Shown here piece after piece: positions 49,035 to 58,942 of a stretch of DNA of 64,000 nt (the stretch's first letter is position 1; each line of letters opens with the position of its first letter). This DNA is from Adiantum capillus-veneris (taxonomy: Eukaryota > Streptophyta > Polypodiopsida > Polypodiales > Pteridaceae), in NCBI GenBank assembly GCA_014529385.2, contig CM043947.1, positions 103,104,811-103,168,810 of the forward strand, given 5' to 3'. The position numbers and the translations under genes are program-made. The notes beneath the pieces were generated by a model. The model was not told where the DNA came from and searched no databases. It saw only the letters and a list, made by a program, of their open reading frames with translations.

Positions 49035-50018
49035 GGAAGAAGGAAGAACCATTTACCCTGTAAGATGGTTATCGTCTCTATGGCAACAGACTATGTGTTA
49101 CTAACTCACCGCGGGAAAGTAATAAATGAATCTCATTCTCCTCTTTATGCGGGGCATAGATGGATTCAGTCTACCCTCAAAGGGATAGAAACATATTTCT
49201 ACTGGCCTGCCATGAAAGCAAACATACAAGAGTATGTTTCAAAATGTGTGGTATGCCAAAAGACAAAGTTTGATAGAGGGAAGCAACTTGGATTACTTCA
49301 ACCTTTGCCAATCCCTAATTCACCATGGGAGAGCATATCCATGGGTTTTATCTTGGATTGCCCAAGTCTATCCATGGGAATACAAGAATGGATGATAGTA
49401 GATAGGTTTAGCAAAGAAGCACATTTCATACCTGTCAAAAAGACTATCAAGGTCCATCAAATGCCAACCCTCTTCATATCACAAATCTTCAAAAACCATG
49501 GCTTGACAATTTCTATCGTGAGGATAGAGATCCTAGAATGACGAGTAATTTCTAGAAGGGTCTCTTTGTGAATTTAGGCCTATCACCCCCAAACGGATGG
49601 CCAAAGTAAAATAGATAACCTAACAATGCTTGATCTACTAAAATCTTATGTCACAGAAGTAGATCAAAAGTCCCAATGGGAGAAGTACTTACGCTTAGTG
49701 GAGTGTTCTTACAATAACATTGTACATATTTCCATGGAAAAAGCACCATCTGAGGTGATATAAGGAAGATAAAAAATTCCGCTACTACTCAAGATACATG
49801 GGAAGATCTTCACCGGAGATGAATATAGCCGAGACTTGCAAGAATCTTTCCAAAACTTTAAGGATACTATATCCATCTCCCAACACAAGCAAAATTTTGT
49901 TGCTAATAAGAAAAGAAGAGCCCTAACCTTTAAACAAAATGATTGGGTCTTGCTTAAGTTTCACAAGGCTCGATTAAGACACACAACGGGCAAGAATCCT
50001 AAAAGACACCAAAAGTAC
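49035..50018 (+). pseudogene. Chr-2 integrase
   Basis: Zinc region: PLYAGHRWIQSTLKGIETYF, YWPAMKANIQEYVSKCVVCQ. The core begins WESISMGFILD, where the first catalytic Asp is Gly (Chr-1 has SMDF). VDRFSKEAHFIPVKKTIKVH and TLFISQIFKNHGL follow. A frame break at about 49540 leads to decayed text with YHPQTDGQ-like sense (49575-49600). From 49836 FKDTISISQHKQNFVANKKR and FKQNDWVLLKFHKARLRHTT, the C-terminal part, run to the Tat-3 insertion at 50019. Confidence 0.85.
50015..50018 (+). repeat. Target-site duplication (left) of Tat-3
   Basis: GTAC at 50015-50018 recurs at 61311-61314. A fifth base does not match unless the terminal A of the LTR is counted, so the duplication is 4 or 5 bp. Confidence 0.8.
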
Positions 50019-52683
50019 TGAGGCGGTCCGGGGCAGGCAACAAGAAGAGCAACCTCTAGATACCCTTCAAGGCTCCCGTGCTGCTCAATGGGACTGGGGC
50101 ACAACAAAACACAAACCAAAACAATGAACCCACAGCCAAATCCCAACTACACCAGGGGCACCACCTAGTTTAAGAGCGAACTAGGACGCAAAAGAGGAGA
50201 ATCATTAGAGCAACCCACAAACAAGCAAGGAATTTACACTAACCCTAACACCAATGGAACACTCTCACACACTAAAACACGACAGAGAGAGAGAGAGAGG
50301 GAGAGAGATAGTGCTCGGGCTGCTTTGAAACGTATCAGCAATGATCAAGCAAACACAACTATATATTTAAGAAAGAGAGAGAAAGGGGGAGGGGGTGCTT
50401 GTTGCATTAATACCTTCTTACAAATCTGTCATGACAAATCAAAGTGAGATTAGTATGTGTTCAACATAGCTTGCGTAAATTTCACCACAACACATCACAA
50501 GAAAAGCCACCCCAATCACTGTCTTAAAGCCAGGGGAGTCCTCTCCACCCTGTCGCCCTCTTACAGTATGTGGGATTTATGGATAGATTGATGACAACAC
50601 CAGAGACAAGCTATCAAGAACTTAACAAAAAACACCAAGACACTTACGCATCATTGTTGTCCATTACTTCACGTTGGAAGGGAGACAAAGTATCCAAGCT
50701 TAGTCCAAATCCACCCTCCTTGATTCAGCAAATGTTGGGCTTACACTAGTAGGAGAAATGATAGATTTCCTACTCTCAATTGAATGATCACTCTCTCTCT
50801 TACAATGGCATAGAGGTCCCTTGCTAATCCCCTATTACAACACATGCACATGCATAAGACAATGAGCTTCCACTCAAGAGCTCCTTCTAGAGAGGTTGAG
50901 CTTGGCTTCTCAAGCTATAGCATAGTGCTCTTGCTTATGGCTCCCCTTTGTGCTAGCTACACCCTCCTTTTATAGCAATTTTGAAGGCTAGGGTTACTCC
51001 TCTAACCATGGTTGGGCTAGATTTTCAGCAATTTATCTAATTTCTTTTTCTTGGAATTATCAAGAAGTTGGTGGGGAAAGAGAGAGGAGAGAAATGGAGG
51101 TGATAGGACTTTTCATAGTGGGTTAGTGTTAGTAGAGTTAGTATTAATTTACAAATGGAATTGGATATTTACAATGGGAGTATCCATGTAGGATACAAAT
51201 AAGGAAGAAAAAATCTTAAGAGGTAAGAAAAGGTGGATTCCTTACAAGGTTGATGCTCCAAGTGTCTTGAGTAGGGCCAATTTTGACGCTTGTTGACGGT
51301 CCACTAGCTTTGACGGTACATTTTTTCTCCACTCTTGACCTTCCTTGAGAGACAAGGTAATTGAAGCTGAGTAATCAACCACCATGATGCTGTCTTTTAA
51401 GAGAAGAGGTTGAATTTTGTGATTTTTTTGATAGATATGGGTAATTTGGAGGAGGAAAATTGAGACTAGGTGGTCAATTTTGGGATGGAATTGTGTGTGG
51501 GAGGTATGAGTTCACCATGGTTTCTCTTATTCTTCAAGGTTGAGGAGAAGGTGAGTAGGGTGCAGAGAGGAGTGGTGAGAGAGGTGGGGATAATGAGTGG
51601 AGAAGTGTGTGTGAAAGAGGAAAATGATAAAGTGGAAGAGAGAGTGTGGCTGCATAGCATGGGAAAACTGGGGTCCACTAATAAAATCATAGCTCACAGC
51701 TCGTAGCTCAAAAAAATATGAAAAAATTTGAGGCAAAAGCTCAGCCCACGAGCTACAGCTTTTGTTTGTATTACCTTTTCAAATTCGGAGAGCAAGTGAA
51801 CTTTAAAAATTCAGCAAAACCATCCTTTTTTTTCCACTGCACAAGGTCCTTGTGGGGTCCTTCTTTGGATGATTCTTTTGAATACCTCCAAGAGTGAGCC
51901 CTCCATAGTGCATGTATACATGCCACCTACCCTTGACCTTATTTGGTAGGTCTATAATTGAAGATATTGTTGAGATCATGATATAAGTGAATAGTACAAC
52001 TAAGAAAATCAAATATTGAGGGGTCTAAAAAATATGTACATGTCAAATATAAATAATATAAGTGGAAAAAATATAAAGGGGTCAAAAGAAATCTCTCTCA
52101 TTATGAGGCTACCATAAAAAGATAAATATTTTTGGTGTTCTAATTTTTTAGAAAAAAAAACAAAATAGATGTAGGAAGGGAAAAATCACAATAGTGAAAA
52201 ATATACACATAAATAAAACTAGTTTTTTTAGATTTTTGTTGGGGTGGAGTTACACCAAATATAAGAGAAGCTTACATGAAAATATTTCTATATGGAATAA
52301 AGAGTATGAAAAATGGTAAGAAAAATTGTGGTAATGGTGAGGCAATGTACAGAGCATAAATAACACACACCTAGGTAGAAATATTTAAATAAATATCAAA
52401 ATACTTATGAAAAAATCTTTTATTTAGGCCCTATATACAAAGAAATATTTACATACGCATGGGTCATAATATACTTATTTTTTTAATTTTTTTTTATTTT
52501 TTTGGCTCAACTAGCCCAATGACTAGCTAATTGAGGGTTTTTTAAGAAGATATGGGAAAAGTCCCGTGACTCACGCATGCCTATGTACAGTGAAATGGTA
52601 GGGATAGCCACAGTGTTTAGGTGATTTTGGTAGGGTGAGGTAACTCACTATGGCAATTACAAAGAGCCGAAAAACAGCTATCA
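50019..52683 (-). repeat. Tat-3 3' LTR (2,665 bp)
   Basis: In plus orientation starts TGAGGCGGTCCGGGG and ends ACAGCTATCA. Matches 58604-61310. TATA box CTTTTATA at 50967-50974 (TATAAAAG on the minus strand). A short GA run lies at 50284-50309. Confidence 0.96.
50967..50974 (-). promoter_or_regulatory. TATA box of Tat-3 LTR
   Basis: TATAAAAG on the minus strand, repeated at 59598-59605 in the 5' LTR, the copy that would drive transcription of the element. Predicted from consensus. Confidence 0.55.
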
Positions 52684-52702
52684 TTAGCCCTCCCCCTGGA
52701 TG
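52684..52702 (-). other. Tat-3 polypurine tract overlapping the pol stop codon
   Basis: The minus strand reads CATCCAGGGGGAGGGCTAA and then the LTR (TGATAGC). The TAA is the pol stop codon, so coding sequence reaches the last base before the LTR. Confidence 0.9.
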
Positions 52703-55700
52703 ATGGTATATTCATGTACCATCATAGAGCATCTTTTCCAAAGAGAGTGCTTTAGAGTCCTTGACGAGATTTTTATTGTTTGGCCCCTCAGAATTTGGCT
52801 AGAGTTACACTCATGCTTCATGTAACAATACTTACATGAGACAGTGGCCTTTTGACAGATCTTTGGTAGATCCTTTGGTAGAAGGCGACTCAAATAGGGC
52901 TTCAAGCGATGCCCGTTTACTTTCCTGGAGTGCTCTTTACCATTCAAGTCCATAAGCTGATAGTAACTTGAATTGAAAGCCTTCTTGACTATGTACGGCC
53001 CTTGCCATCTTGTTTCAAATTTGGCATCAAAACGATTATCGAGTCGATTGGCATACCTTAGCACAAGATCTCCTTCATTGATGCCTTTGTCCTTCAGTTT
53101 CTTGTCAAGCTTCTCCTTTGTCTGTGTGGCTTTCCTCTTATAGGACTCGTATGCTGCTTCTATTTTCCACTCAAGCTCAACTAAGGTAAGAAGTCGATCC
53201 ATCCATGCTTCTTGATCATCTTGTGCTGATTTGCCATGAAGTCGCATTGTTGGAATGTTTAGCTCAATTGGCTGTAAAGCCTCTTGACCATAGACCAAGT
53301 GAAATGGTGTGAACTCCGTGGCTTCCCTATATGTGGTTCGATACGCCCACAAGGCACCATCCAAGAAGTCATCCCACAACTTTGTCTTGTTTTTCACCAT
53401 CTTTCTAATGATGCCTGCAATGACACCATTAGCTTTTTCTACCAAACCATTTGATTGGGGATAGTAGGGTGTACTGTGACGATGTAGAATGTGAAGTTCT
53501 TCATAGACTTCTGTGAGCAATCCCTTTCTAAACCCTGGACCATTATCAGAAACAATCTCCAAAGGTGTGCCAAATCTACAACAAATGTGAGTGTAGACAA
53601 ATTTGCTCACTGTTTTCTCATTTACCTTTTCCACACTCTGTGCTTCCACCAACCTAGTCATATAGTCTACAGCCACTAGAATGTAGAGTTTACCATTTTT
53701 TGTCCTAGGCAGAGGACCCATAGCATCAATGCCCCACTTTTCAAACGGTCCATTTGCAAGCACGATTTGCCTTGGACCATAAACCAATCTTCTATTCCCA
53801 TTTACCTGACAATTGTGACAACTTTTACACCAATGTTGGACATCCACATGCAGACTTGGCCAAACATACCCCGCAAGAAAAATCTTCTTCACAGTTAATA
53901 CTTGGGAAAAATGACCACCACATGCCTCTTCATGCAAACCTTTTAGAATGGCTGGAATTTCTGCGATAATTGGTACTCTTCTGCACACTTTATCCTTCCC
54001 TCTTTGATAGAGGGAGCCTTCTAGGAAGAGATATGCGCTTGCCTTCTTCATGAGTCTCCTCTTCTGAGCCTTTGTGAAGTCTTGTGGAAACTCGCCCTCC
54101 AGAATGTAGCTAATAATGGGAGTCAATGACTCCAATCCCTGGTATCTCGGTTGCTTGACAGTTGCTGCCACCATGATGACCTGCACTTCTTTCTCAACAC
54201 ATGTAACTACTTGCTGTGCAAGTAAATCGGCATCTTCATTCTGTTTCCTAGGAATATGATATAGTTGCACTTCTTCAAATTGATTAAACAATCTACGAAT
54301 GGCATGAAATTTTGTCCGTAAGCTTTCATTCTTGCATGCCCAAATACCTAAAATCTGTTTAACAATGAGAAGTACATCTCCCTTTACCATGAGGCGTTGT
54401 ATCCCTTGGCCAATGCACATCTTCAAACCATGAATTAGTGTGTCGTATTCTGCTTCATTGTTGCTAGCTGAACTTGGTAGATTGAACTTCTCTTTCATGA
54501 CCACCTCTCCACTTGGGTTGAGCAACACTAGCCCTCCCCCTGCTTTTCCTGTGGCTCGATGAAAAGCTCCATCAAAGAACAAGGTAAAAGCATTAGGAAT
54601 ACTTTTTGGTGGTGGCAATGGTAGGGTCTTTACTTCAGGCACCTTAATCTCCTTTTCATGCACCCTATAAGTGAGAATCCCTCCCAATTGTGCACGCACA
54701 CTATCTTCTACCTTGAAAGAGTATTGAAACTCTTGCAACTCCATAATCCACTTTGAGATCCTAGTACTAAGATTCATTTGAGATGACACCCAAGGGAACA
54801 AATTCTCTGCAGTGAGAATTACAAAAGGTTTTGGTAGCAGGTAGGATCTAAACTTTCTCACCGCAAACATGAGAGAAAGCATCATGAGTTCTGCTTCTAT
54901 GTAGTCTCTTTCCAAAGCATTCATGACCCTACTAGCAAAGTAGATGGGTCGCATCCTTGTACTGTGGGGATCTTGTTGTAGCAACACAGCACCAATTGTT
55001 TCCCTTCCAACACTAGAGCTAACAAAGAATGTGTACTCCCAACAAGGAGGCATGAGTGTTGGTAGCTCTGACAAAATGACTTTAATGTTACAAAAATACT
55101 CTTCAATCTCATCAGACCATGCAAATTCTACTTGTTGTGTTAACTTTTGCAAAGGATGAAGCAACTCCGAGGCTAAGTGAATGAAGCGTGACATATACTT
55201 CACCTTCTGAATGAAAGAGATGACCTCCTTAAGACTCTTCGGTGATGGGAGCTCAATAAGAGCCTTTGCCTTTGAAGGATCCACCTCAATGCCTTTATAG
55301 GAAACCTTGTGACCGAGCAAGATCACTTCATCCTCACCTATGTGGCACTTGTCGGGGTTGAGTTGACCTCCCATGTCGTAGAGCTTCTTTAAACCTTCGT
55401 CTACCCTTTGTAGATGCAATGATTTTGAGCTATAAATGCAGAAATCATCAATGAACACCCTAATTGACTTTCCAAAGAATGCTTGAAACACCATGTTCAT
55501 GAAACGTTGGAATGTTGCAGGAGCATTTGTCAGACCAAATGGCATGACTCTAAAAGCATAACAACCCCAAGGAGTGATAAAGGTTGTTTTCAATTGATCC
55601 TCCAATGCAATCCCTATTTGAAAGTAACCTGAGTAACCATCGCACACAGTGTACTTCTCATGACCAGCTACCTCATTTAGTATCTCATCCTGGAATGGGA

Positions 55701-56124
55701 GGGGAAAGTGATCTCTTTTTGTTGCCTCATTGAGGGGACGGTAATCCACACACACCCTCCACTTGCCATTTTTCTTAGGAGTGACAACAACAGGAGAGAC
55801 CCACTCTGAATTCTCCACTGGATAAATGAAACGTGCTGCTAGAAACTTTCTTACCTCCTTGAGTAGAGCCTGTTCCTTTATAACTCCTAGCCTTCGTAGC
55901 TTCTGAGCTTTAGGTGTGGCCTCAGGCTTCAACTCAATCTTGTGTTGAACAACATCTACTCCACGCACATCGGTGTAGTCTTTAGCAAAAAGCCTCGGAA
56001 ATTTCGTTAGCACACATTTGAACTCCTCTCTTTCATCCTTTGTAAGTGTTGTAGACAACATACCTTCTAACATTCCTTCATCTTCCACCTTTTGGTTCTC
56101 TTGTGAACCTACCTCTTCCAAACC
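52684..56124 (-). CDS. pol: Tat-3 pol: RT, two RNase H, integrase (about 1,145 codons open)
   Basis: Open from after a TGA (56127-56125) to a TAA touching the LTR. The frame start is set by that stop; no strong ATG is needed if the TGA is a mutation. RT: NSEWVSPVVVTPKKNGKWRV, TVCDGYSGYFQIGIALED, RVMPFGLTNAPATF and VFIDDFCIYS (about 55455-55430). First RNase H degenerate. Second RNase H: TLFFDGAFHR (Asp, about 54570), SNNEAEYDTL (Glu), MVKGDVLL (Asp), NEDADLLAQ (Asp). Integrase: HEEACGGHFS and WCKSCHNCQ zinc ligands (about 53940-53805), IDAMGPLPR, IVSDNGPGF and NGLVEKANG. RWQGPYIVKKAFN is the GPY motif. All catalytic acids are visible. The last ~60 residues match nothing and may be read-through to the LTR. 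Confidence 0.95.
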   Translation of the reverse strand, partial: GLEEVGSQENQKVEDEGMLEGMLSTTLTKDEREEFKCVLTKFPRLFAKDYTDVRGVDVVQHKIELKPEATPKAQKLRRLGVIKEQALLKEVRKFLAARFIYPVENSEWVSPVVVTPKKNGKWRVCVDYRPLNEATKRDHFPLPFQDEILNEVAGHEKYTVCDGYSGYFQIGIALEDQLKTTFITPWGCYAFRVMPFGLTNAPATFQRFMNMVFQAFFGKSIRVFIDDFCIYSSKSLHLQRVDEGLKKLYDMGGQLNPDKCHIGEDEVILLGHKVSYKGIEVDPSKAKALIELPSPKSLKEVISFIQKVKYMSRFIHLASELLHPLQKLTQQVEFAWSDEIEEYFCNIKVILSELPTLMPPCWEYTFFVSSSVGRETIGAVLLQQDPHSTRMRPIYFASRVMNALERDYIEAELMMLSLMFAVRKFRSYLLPKPFVILTAENLFPWVSSQMNLSTRISKWIMELQEFQYSFKVEDSVRAQLGGILTYRVHEKEIKVPEVKTLPLPPPKSIPNAFTLFFDGAFHRATGKAGGGLVLLNPSGEVVMKEKFNLPSSASNNEAEYDTLIHGLKMCIGQGIQRLMVKGDVLLIVKQILGIWACKNESLRTKFHAIRRLFNQFEEVQLYHIPRKQNEDADLLAQQVVTCVEKEVQVIMVAATVKQPRYQGLESLTPIISYILEGEFPQDFTKAQKRRLMKKASAYLFLEGSLYQRGKDKVCRRVPIIAEIPAILKGLHEEACGGHFSQVLTVKKIFLAGYVWPSLHVDVQHWCKSCHNCQVNGNRRLVYGPRQIVLANGPFEKWGIDAMGPLPRTKNGKLYILVAVDYMTRLVEAQSVEKVNEKTVSKFVYTHICCRFGTPLEIVSDNGPGFRKGLLTEVYEELHILHRHSTPYYPQSNGLVEKANGVIAGIIRKMVKNKTKLWDDFLDGALWAYRTTYREATEFTPFHLVYGQEALQPIELNIPTMRLHGKSAQDDQEAWMDRLLTLVELEWKIEAAYESYKRKATQTKEKLDKKLKDKGINEGDLVLRYANRLDNRFDAKFETRWQGPYIVKKAFNSSYYQLMDLNGKEHSRKVNGHRLKPYLSRLLPKDLPKICQKATVSCKYCYMKHECNSSQILRGQTIKISSRTLKHSLWKRCSMMVHEYTIIQGEG

Positions 56125-56985
56125 TCAAGAAGAGGTCTCTTGGTTGCTTGGCTTAAACCTTACCCCCATGACTTCGATGGAAGACTCCTCTTCAGTAATG
56201 CTGCTGCTACTTTCTTCTTCTGAAGTGCTATCGGTCCAACCTTCTTTCGTCTCACTTTGAGATGATTCTTCATGGAGCTCCTCTTGGCGTTGCTCCTTCA
56301 TGTCAAAGACAACCTTCTTATGATTGTCATTCCTGCAAATTAACTTTCCACTCTCCCAATCCTGCAAAGCTCGCATTTTCATTAGCCATGGTCTGCCTAG
56401 GATAAATGGGTAACCATTTCCCTTGGTAGACATAACATAAAAATCCACTGCCTTCTTAATGCCAAAGGCCTCCACAAAAACATTTTTACAAATGCCTACG
56501 CACCTAGCCTTGCTATTGTTTGCCATTTTCACTTTGATTTCAGGTGTCTCATGGATGTGCATGCCTAGTCTTTGCATGAGTCCTTCTGTCATGATGCAAA
56601 TTTGTGCACCCCCATCCACTAGACCTTTCCTAACCAATCTTCCTTTTATGTAACAATATAGCACAAGTGTAATATCCTCGTTCATTTCAGCATGTGCAAT
56701 TTTTACAACAGGAAAACTCTCTTTTACCTTTCTCCTAGTGCAAACTGCCTTTGTTAAATCCCTCCTAACTTGTGGGCATAATGCAAGAAACTAAGGCCAT
56801 GAGATATCAGGACCCTTACCTCGCATGTCTTCCAACAGGTTGTATGGAGCCATACCATGTCCAAGAGGGAAGTCTTGGAGATTGATACGACGTCGAGTTC
56901 TCTTAGCTTCCTTGGTCTCCTTTGCCTTCTTGCCTTGTCCATGGTCACTCTGTGATGGGACACCCTCTTTCTCTTTACCTTTTCC
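56125..56985 (-). pseudogene. Tat-3 gag-protease linker and protease
   Basis: In frame with gag and pol. The linker has the Tat-typical MAPYNLLEDMRGKGPDIS, a TAG at 56793-56791 (where CAG would give Gln before FLALCPQVRRDL), and RRKVKESFPVVKIAHAEMNE. The protease domain, open from the ATG at 56685, has RKGLVDGGAQICIMTEGLMQ (D-G-G, as in Tat-2) and YPFILGRPWLMKM. An acidic Ser-Glu-rich linker follows, ending at TGA 56127-56125. The protease would cut gag-pol into its mature parts. Apart from the two stops the frame is intact. Confidence 0.9.
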
Positions 56986-57990
56986 TCAGCCACGCTTAAT
57001 GCCATTGGCTTCCATGTCAAACTCATTTGAATTTGTCACCTCTACCACATGCACATTTGGATCTGGCAAAGGTGGAACTCCTTCTACCCCTTGTGGAGGT
57101 GGTCTTGGTCCATTTGGTCTTTGTAGAAGCCTTGGTTGTTGACCAGCTCCTTCTCCTGCATTCATCACTGGGTAATTCAAGTTAGGTCTCCCTGGCTCTC
57201 CACGGGGCCAAGGACAATTATACATCCCATGTCCAGACTCTCCGCAATTCCAACATTGCAAGACTCTCCTAGTTCGTGGCTCTCTCTCTTCTGACTTCTT
57301 TGCTTGTCCCTTTGGACCTACAGCTTGTGCAAGGTGAATTGACAGGCTGCTTAAAGATTCATTTAACTTCTCAATCACTTCAGTCGTTACCTCAGGAAGC
57401 TCCCTAGATGTTGATGCTTGTGACTTACCTTTGGGTCTAAGACCTTCTATTGGAACCTCTCCCCTTAAGCACTTGAGTTTCCTATACTTCTCACCAGCCC
57501 TAGTTTCAGCTGCATCAAAAGTAGTAGGTGCACCCGCCTCAACTTTTACCTTAAGGTCAGGAAAGAGTCCGGCTATGAACCTCTCCTTCTTTAAAAATTC
57601 TGCACCATCACCAGGGTTAGCAACATTTCGTATCCATAGAGCCCAAAGACGTAGAAACTCTTGCTTGTACAAGTAGTAGTCATCTAAGTCTTTTTGCTTA
57701 TGAGAAACAATGTCTTGCCATAGTTTTTGAGTGTTTTGGGGATCAAAGAAGTATCTCTTAAAACGATTCAAAACTTCTGTGTAATTCCCCTTAACTTCCT
57801 CAGGCAAAGAGTCAAACCAAGTACTAGCATCTTTCCAAAGGACCACCTCAAACATTTCTACACGTTCTTGATCGGTTACTATCCTCTTGATACGGCAAGA
57901 CATCTTGAAATTTGCTAAAAATAATTCTGCATCCTCTCCAGGCTCTCCAAAGAAAAGAGGATATCCAGACATTTGGCGTTGGCTTTCCAT
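56986..57990 (-). CDS. gag: Tat-3 gag with CCHC zinc knuckle (334 aa)
   Basis: ATG at 57990 gives MESQRQMSGYPLFFGEPGED. The gag core reads FEVVLWKDASTWFDSLPEEV, NYTEVLNRFKRYFFDPQN and YLYKQEFLRLWALWIRNVAN. A basic linker leads to CWNCGESGHGMYNC, an intact C-x2-C-x4-H-x4-C knuckle for RNA binding. A Pro-Gly-rich tail ends at TGA 56988-56986. The same frame continues beyond it into the protease linker, so the TGA is probably a nonsense mutation of a gag-pol frame, although a natural gag stop cannot be excluded. The product would form the particle. Confidence 0.92.
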   Translation of the reverse strand: MESQRQMSGYPLFFGEPGEDAELFLANFKMSCRIKRIVTDQERVEMFEVVLWKDASTWFDSLPEEVKGNYTEVLNRFKRYFFDPQNTQKLWQDIVSHKQKDLDDYYLYKQEFLRLWALWIRNVANPGDGAEFLKKERFIAGLFPDLKVKVEAGAPTTFDAAETRAGEKYRKLKCLRGEVPIEGLRPKGKSQASTSRELPEVTTEVIEKLNESLSSLSIHLAQAVGPKGQAKKSEEREPRTRRVLQCWNCGESGHGMYNCPWPRGEPGRPNLNYPVMNAGEGAGQQPRLLQRPNGPRPPPQGVEGVPPLPDPNVHVVEVTNSNEFDMEANGIKRG

Positions 57991-58075
57991 TGAATTGATT
58001 TCAAAGTGACACCCGTTTTTGTTTTTCTTTCTTAAAAAGATTTACACAATAATGTTTTCTAGCTTGCAATCTATT

Positions 58076-58294
58076 CTACAACAAAATAAAGATATTCACA
58101 TCAAACGACCTATGATAATCAATAAGAGGTAGGATGCCAGGGTTTGGTGATGCGAGAATTTCTCCTACTCTTTGGGCACCAAACATGAACACCATACGTT
58201 GTTGAAAATGGATTTTCCTACTAATTGCAATGTTTATTCTAATGTGTGGAGTGAAATGGAAGGGGAAAACCTCTATTCCTGGGCCATTATCCAT
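58076..58294 (-). CDS. Tat-3 leader protein 2 (72 aa), unknown function
   Basis: Small frame in the leader, ATG at 58294, 85 bp upstream of gag. It contains INIAISRKIHFQQRMVFMFG, then EILASPNPGILPLIDY and SFDVNIF. It matches the first 65 residues of Tat-2 pol closely (FMFGA, EILASPNP, ILP, SFDV). It also matches leader protein 1 at about 41% over 63 residues by eye. Conservation between two elements suggests it is or was translated. No known domain. Confidence 0.6.
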   Translation of the reverse strand: MDNGPGIEVFPFHFTPHIRINIAISRKIHFQQRMVFMFGAQRVGEILASPNPGILPLIDYHRSFDVNIFILL

Positions 58295-58315
58295 GGTCTA
58301 TGCATGACCTAATGC

Positions 58316-58528
58316 TTAAAACAAAACAAAAATATAGACGTCCAAACTAAGGTCGTACCTAATGAGAGGAAAAATAAAAGGATTTACTGAAGCGTTTATC
58401 TCGGCCAACCTAAGAGGACCTAAAATTCTACGAATGACACGTTGAAATTGCAACTTAGTACTAACAATTATGTGTACCTTTTGCCTTGCAATGGGAATGA
58501 AGGGATCATACAAATTTTCGTGATTCAT
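58316..58528 (-). CDS. Tat-3 leader protein 1 (70 aa), unknown function
   Basis: Small frame 52 bp after the primer site, ATG at 58528. It reads HIIVSTKLQFQRVIRRILGP, then AEINASVNPFIFPLIRY and SLDVYIF. It is in the same frame as leader protein 2 and lies 21 bp upstream of it. The two look like an ancient tandem duplication. It could alternatively be a translated upstream frame regulating gag. Confidence 0.55.
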   Translation of the reverse strand: MNHENLYDPFIPIARQKVHIIVSTKLQFQRVIRRILGPLRLAEINASVNPFIFPLIRYDLSLDVYIFVLF

Positions 58529-58580
58529 GCAAACTACTTGACTATGCTAAAGGTTGATTCTACACAAAAATACACAAGCC

Positions 58581-58600
58581 GTTCCTCCGTGGGGGCACCA
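58581..58600 (-). other. Tat-3 primer-binding site
   Basis: The minus strand has the same 20 bases as the Tat-2 primer site (TGGTGCCCCCACGG and so on), three bases inside the 5' LTR. Priming tRNA not identified. Confidence 0.85.
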
Positions 58601-58603
58601 ATT

Positions 58604-58862
58604 TGAGGCGGTCCGGGGCAGGCAACAAGAAGAGCAACCTCTAGATACCCTTCAAGGCTCCCGTGCTGCTCAATGGGGCTGGGGCACAACACAACACAAA
58701 CCAAAACAACGAACCCACAGCCAAATCCCAACTACACCAGGGGCACCACCTAGTTTAAGAGCGAACTAGGACGCAAAAGAGGAGAATCGTTAGAGCAACC
58801 CACAAACAAGCAAGGAATTTACACTAACCCTAACACCAATGGAACACTCTCACACACTAAAA

Positions 58863-58942
<80 letters not shown>

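Noticed and set aside
51466-52012. Short open frames duplicated at 60097-60643
   Set aside because: Both copies lie in the Tat-3 LTRs; identity comes from LTR duplication and no protein family is recognised.
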